A DNA stretch of 64,000 nucleotides from an uncultured Clostridium sp. (GTDB taxonomy: Bacteria; Bacillota; Clostridia; TANB77; CAG-508): the NCBI GenBank assembly GCA_946500615.1, contig CAMMWP010000001.1, forward strand, positions 1 through 64,000, in the 5' to 3' direction. A model generated the notes under the pieces. It saw only the letters and a list, made by a program, of their open reading frames with translations. It was not told where the DNA came from and did not search any database. Position 1 is the first letter of the stretch; every line of letters starts with the position of its first letter. Shown here piece by piece: positions 60,289-64,000 of the stretch. The translations under genes were made by a program, and so were the position numbers.

Positions 60289-60759
60289 TTACCTCCTACT
60301 TTTATGTAATCTATTTTTTATTGTTATTTTTATACAACTTTGACATTTTGGATTATTTTTATCATAGTCACAATCTAAATCTCCTAAGTCCATGATTTTG
60401 CTGATATATTTTTCCATTTTTCTAGTGGTTTCTGGTGACATGACATGTTTCATCGATTTAGCTTCTTCTTCAGCATTTTTTTCGTCTACTTCTAATATAT
60501 CTACTAAAAACATTTTTATAATATCATGTTTTTTGATAATTTCTTTTGCCAATTCTTCTCCTTGATATGTTAGGTTGATATCCCCATATACTTCATATTC
60601 TATTAAGTCTAATTCTCTTAAATTTTTGATTGCTCGGTTTACACTAGGTTTTGTTATTTTTAATTTTTGAGCTATGTCTGTAACTCTAATTTTTCCACTA
60701 CTTTTTTCTAATATATATATTGTTTTTAAATATTCTTCTTGGGAATTTGTAAGTTTCAT
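60289..60759 (-). CDS. DtxR/MntR-family metalloregulator
   Basis: SQEEYLKTIYILEK...RVTDIAQKLKITKPSVNRAIKNL. Confidence 0.9.
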   Translation of the reverse strand: MKLTNSQEEYLKTIYILEKSSGKIRVTDIAQKLKITKPSVNRAIKNLRELDLIEYEVYGDINLTYQGEELAKEIIKKHDIIKMFLVDILEVDEKNAEEEAKSMKHVMSPETTRKMEKYISKIMDLGDLDCDYDKNNPKCQSCIKITIKNRLHKSRR

Positions 60760-60771
60760 ATTTTCCTCCTT

Positions 60772-60787
60772 GTTAGTTTACGCTAAC
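60772..60787. promoter_or_regulatory. Candidate DtxR-type operator GTTAG-N6-CTAAC
   Basis: Perfect 5-bp palindromic arms just upstream of the regulator start. Confidence 0.6.
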
Positions 60788-61014
60788 ATTTTACTATGCT
60801 TTTTTTTCTTTGTCAAGTATTTTATAAACATTTTTAATGCAATCGGAAAGATTACATTCTTTTGAAAATAAAAATTGTTTATTTTCACTTTGAGCTGCGA
60901 AACTTAAAAGTTGCATAGTATTAAAAATATAAGTTACCATTCAAACCTTCCAAGTTGAAAGCAGTCATATAGTAACTTTTTAATCTGACGAATGGTTGCA
61001 CATCCTTGTTAGTA

Positions 61015-61677
61015 CTATTTTACGCATATGAAATCCTTTATATTTTCATATTTTACATCTCCTATGCCACTTACCTCTTTTAATTCTTCTATTGACTGAA
61101 AACCACCATGTTCTTCTCTATAATTAATAATTTTAAGAGAAGTTGAAGGACCTATACCCGGCAAAGTTTCTAATTGTGTTTGAGTAGCTGTGTTAATATT
61201 TATTTTGCCATTTTCCTCTTTACTTTGTGTTTTATCAATAGTGCCACTAGATGAAGTTACATATTTTGATGTTTCATCATTTTGAGCATTTTGTGTTTGT
61301 TCTTCCGTATTTTCTCCTATATATGGTATATATATTTTCATTCCATCTTCGAGTTTAAAAGCCAAATTAATGCTTTTTGTATCAGCATTTTCTTTTAGAC
61401 CTTCTGCTTGTTGAATCGCATCTGAAATTCTACTATTTTCCTTCAATTCAAAAACCCCCTCTTTATTTACTGCCCCTGACACATGAACAAAAATTTTTTG
61501 ATTTTCTTCCTGTACCGTATTTTCTTCTGCATGTTCTACCTCATTTTGTTCTACAAATTCCTCTTCTGAAACATAAGTATCGCTATCTTTTGTATAAATA
61601 TAATATAAAAAGGCAATGATAATCATTAATGCCATACATATTATCATTAATTTTTGTTTTTTATTTAATTCGTACAT
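61015..61677 (-). CDS. comEA: ComEA-like helix-hairpin-helix DNA-binding protein
   Basis: TM N-terminus, SLBB-like region, KININTATQTQLETLPGIGPSTSLKIINYR. Confidence 0.9.
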   Translation of the reverse strand: MYELNKKQKLMIICMALMIIIAFLYYIYTKDSDTYVSEEEFVEQNEVEHAEENTVQEENQKIFVHVSGAVNKEGVFELKENSRISDAIQQAEGLKENADTKSINLAFKLEDGMKIYIPYIGENTEEQTQNAQNDETSKYVTSSSGTIDKTQSKEENGKININTATQTQLETLPGIGPSTSLKIINYREEHGGFQSIEELKEVSGIGDVKYENIKDFICVK

Positions 61678-61736
61678 CGTTTTCCTCCTTACAAAATGGT
61701 ATTACTTTCTCTGTTGATATTACTATACTCAAACTG

Positions 61737-61970
61737 GTTATCCTTCAAATCTTCCAACCTAAAGGGTTGGCCATATGGTAGATTGTTAAGGTTCGAATAC
61801 GGCCGGAATCGTTTTAGAAATTTTTATATATAAGTCGTAAAGGGTCCTGTTTCCGAGTATTGTTACGATTTAGCTATTAGAATTTCTTAAACGGCAATTG
61901 GAGGGTAGCCGAGAACGTTAACAATCTACCATATGGCTAACCCTTCAGGTGGGAAGGTCTAAATGATAAC
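61737..61970. ncRNA. Candidate ~235-nt structured RNA (possibly raiA-like), strand not certain (+ favoured)
   Basis: 26-bp closing helix 61764-61789/61918-61943 plus outer helices, T-loop-like GGTTCGAATACGG, internal helices and a potential pseudoknot AATACGG/CCGAGTATT. Confidence 0.65.
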
Positions 61971-62083
61971 AGCAATAGTACTATATTTCATACAATTTAT
62001 AAAAAAATAATTGCAAAATTCGACAAAATACTATATAGTATTGATATTAAACAAATGATTATATATCTATAGGAGTTTTTATA

Positions 62084-63328
62084 ATGAAATGTAATTTTAA
62101 AAAGATATGTATATTATCAATCTTTATATTGACACTATTATGTAGCAATTTTCATATTGTTTATGCTGAAAATACAAGTGAACCGGAATTAATATCTAAA
62201 TCTGCTATTTTGATTGATAACCATACAAATAAAATTTTATATGAAAAAAATTCTAATGAAAAAATGTTTCCTGCCAGTACTACTAAAATTTTAACAGCTA
62301 TATTAGTGCTAGAAAATTGTGATTTAAATGAAATTGTAACAGCTAGTTATGATGCCATTATGTCTATTCCACAAGGATATGTAACTGCGAATATTTCGGT
62401 AGGAGAACAATTAACAGTCGAACAATTATTGCAACTATTATTGGTACATTCTGCAAATGACGCTGCAAATGTATTAGCAGAATATGTAGGTGGATCTATT
62501 GAAAGCTTCGTATCTATGATGAATACAAAAGTAAATGAATTGGGTCTAACCAATACAAATTTTACTAACACTTATGGTTTTCAAGATGATAATCATTATA
62601 CTACAGCATCTGATTTATCTGTAATCATGCAATATTGTCTTAAAAACGATACTTTTAGAAAAATTGCTGGTAGTGCATCTTGCTCAATTCCTGCCACAAA
62701 CAAGTCTGACATTAGATCTTATACTTCTACTAATCAATTAGTTGTCCCAAATAATCCTAACTATTATAGTTATGTAACGGTTGGAAAAACAGGTTTTACA
62801 ACCGAAGCGGGGGAATGTTTAGTCTCTTGTGCATATAAAAATGATTTAGAATTCATATGTGTTGTCTTAGGTGGAACTATTATTGATGGTGTTTCTACAA
62901 GATTTTCTGAAAGTAAAATCTTATATGAATATGGATTTAATCATTTTTCCTTAAAAAATATTGCTAATCCGGGCGACATTATTACACAAATTGAGGTTTC
63001 TAATGCTTCTCCAAGTACAAAAACATTAGATCTGGCTTTTACAGATAGTATCTATGCATTAGTAAACAATGAAAATTTAGAAACGAATTATACACCAGAA
63101 ATACATTTAAATGAAAATATTTCGGCCCCTATTACACAAGGAGATGTTCTAGGAACAGTTGTCTATACAATTGATGACATTCCCTATAGTTCTGATATTG
63201 TCGCCACACATAATGTTGATGCCTCACAATTGTTACCATTTGTTTTACAAGTTGGTGGATTATTTATTGTCTTACTAATCACATTTAAAATCTTTTTCTC
63301 AAAAGATGAAAAGATAAATAACGAATAA
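62084..63328 (+). CDS. D-alanyl-D-alanine carboxypeptidase
   Basis: MFPASTTKILTAILVLE (SxxK); HSANDAANVLAE; KTGFT. Confidence 0.93.
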   Translation: MKCNFKKICILSIFILTLLCSNFHIVYAENTSEPELISKSAILIDNHTNKILYEKNSNEKMFPASTTKILTAILVLENCDLNEIVTASYDAIMSIPQGYVTANISVGEQLTVEQLLQLLLVHSANDAANVLAEYVGGSIESFVSMMNTKVNELGLTNTNFTNTYGFQDDNHYTTASDLSVIMQYCLKNDTFRKIAGSASCSIPATNKSDIRSYTSTNQLVVPNNPNYYSYVTVGKTGFTTEAGECLVSCAYKNDLEFICVVLGGTIIDGVSTRFSESKILYEYGFNHFSLKNIANPGDIITQIEVSNASPSTKTLDLAFTDSIYALVNNENLETNYTPEIHLNENISAPITQGDVLGTVVYTIDDIPYSSDIVATHNVDASQLLPFVLQVGGLFIVLLITFKIFFSKDEKINNE

Positions 63329-63422
63329 TGAAAATTAGAGCAAATCGAGAACTTTTCTCTACTTTTCTAATTTAACTATATATCTTTAAGTTCTCAAAAA
63401 AGCGTAAAGATTTTTCTGTGCA

Positions 63423-63480
63423 ATATTGTTTTTTTGTTGGATAGGAAAAACTCGATTTTTCCTATCCAACAAAAAAAGGA
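63423..63480. terminator. Strong hairpin terminator
   Basis: TTTTTTTGTTGGATAGGAAAAactcgaTTTTTCCTATCCAACAAAAAAAGG. Confidence 0.8.
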
Positions 63481-63539
63481 GCAAACATAAAGTTTTTGCC
63501 CCTTTTTTATTATCTAAACTCTGCATACATTTTAGAATT

Positions 63540-63998
63540 TTATTCATAATCTTTTCCTATGATAATCGTAATATCTGCTTTACTAGATGTTTCTGATCGA
63601 TTATTAGAAATATTTTCAACACCAACTATCTGTTCTACATCATTTATAATGGTATCTGTAACATCACTTTTACTTGCAATTGTTGTTTTACTAGTAGATG
63701 TAGTTGTTCCTGTTCTTGAAACATTATATCCCTTCTCTGTTAATTCGTTAACCAGTTTTTGTAAAGTCTTCCCATTATTTGTACCATTCAAAACTTCTAT
63801 CTTTATATTTGATTTTGATGATGTCGTCGTAGAATCACTTGTACTTGTATTTGTTGTATTCGCATCGACTGTATTTCCTTCTTCTGCTAATTGTTCTGGA
63901 TAAAATAATTCTTTTATCATTTGAGCGGTTTCTTCTTCGTCTACAACAAATATGCTCACATTATTTGTTTGGTTTAAATTTGGTACAGTTCCCGGCAA
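63540..63998 (-). CDS. LytR C-terminal-domain protein (5' end beyond window)
   Basis: IKIEVLNGTNNGKTLQKLVNELTEKGYNVSRTG... Confidence 0.8.
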   Translation of the reverse strand: MPGTVPNLNQTNNVSIFVVDEEETAQMIKELFYPEQLAEEGNTVDANTTNTSTSDSTTTSSKSNIKIEVLNGTNNGKTLQKLVNELTEKGYNVSRTGTTTSTSKTTIASKSDVTDTIINDVEQIVGVENISNNRSETSSKADITIIIGKDYE

Positions 63999-64000
63999 AG

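Overview
AT-rich Firmicutes/Clostridia-like chromosomal segment. It contains housekeeping genes (topA, dinB, a dGTPase, sufC/sufB-like, comEA, D-Ala-D-Ala carboxypeptidase, tRNA-fMet) and a defence-rich island at about 24-56 kb. The island holds a complete type II-A CRISPR-Cas locus (cas9-cas1-cas2-csn2, 12 repeats/11 spacers, a divergent tracrRNA, and a leader ending in ATTTGAG), an IS21 element, a TOTE-type primase-helicase, comM-dprA-yraN, and two complete type I R-M systems next to tRNA-fMet. The most striking observation is that three otherwise intact genes (comM, dprA and a conserved membrane protein) are each interrupted in the same way. An in-frame CGG codon occurs where skipping only its C restores the frame and a Gly codon (C|GGN); in comM and dprA this is the hallmark Gly of a known motif. 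In a manual scan I found only one other in-frame CGG in the window, which suggests +1 frameshifting at a rare or unassigned CGG codon. Other highlights: a ~640-nt orphan structured RNA with near-consensus promoter and intrinsic terminator (12.16-12.80 kb, minus), a second ~235-nt pseudoknotted RNA (61.74-61.97 kb, possibly raiA-like), a 16-aa Trp-rich peptide gene between a Spo0A-like regulator and an AgrC-like kinase, a pilin-FGE fusion, and a modular family of dispersed hairpin repeats that flank defence cassettes. All calls come from reading the sequence; no database searches were run.
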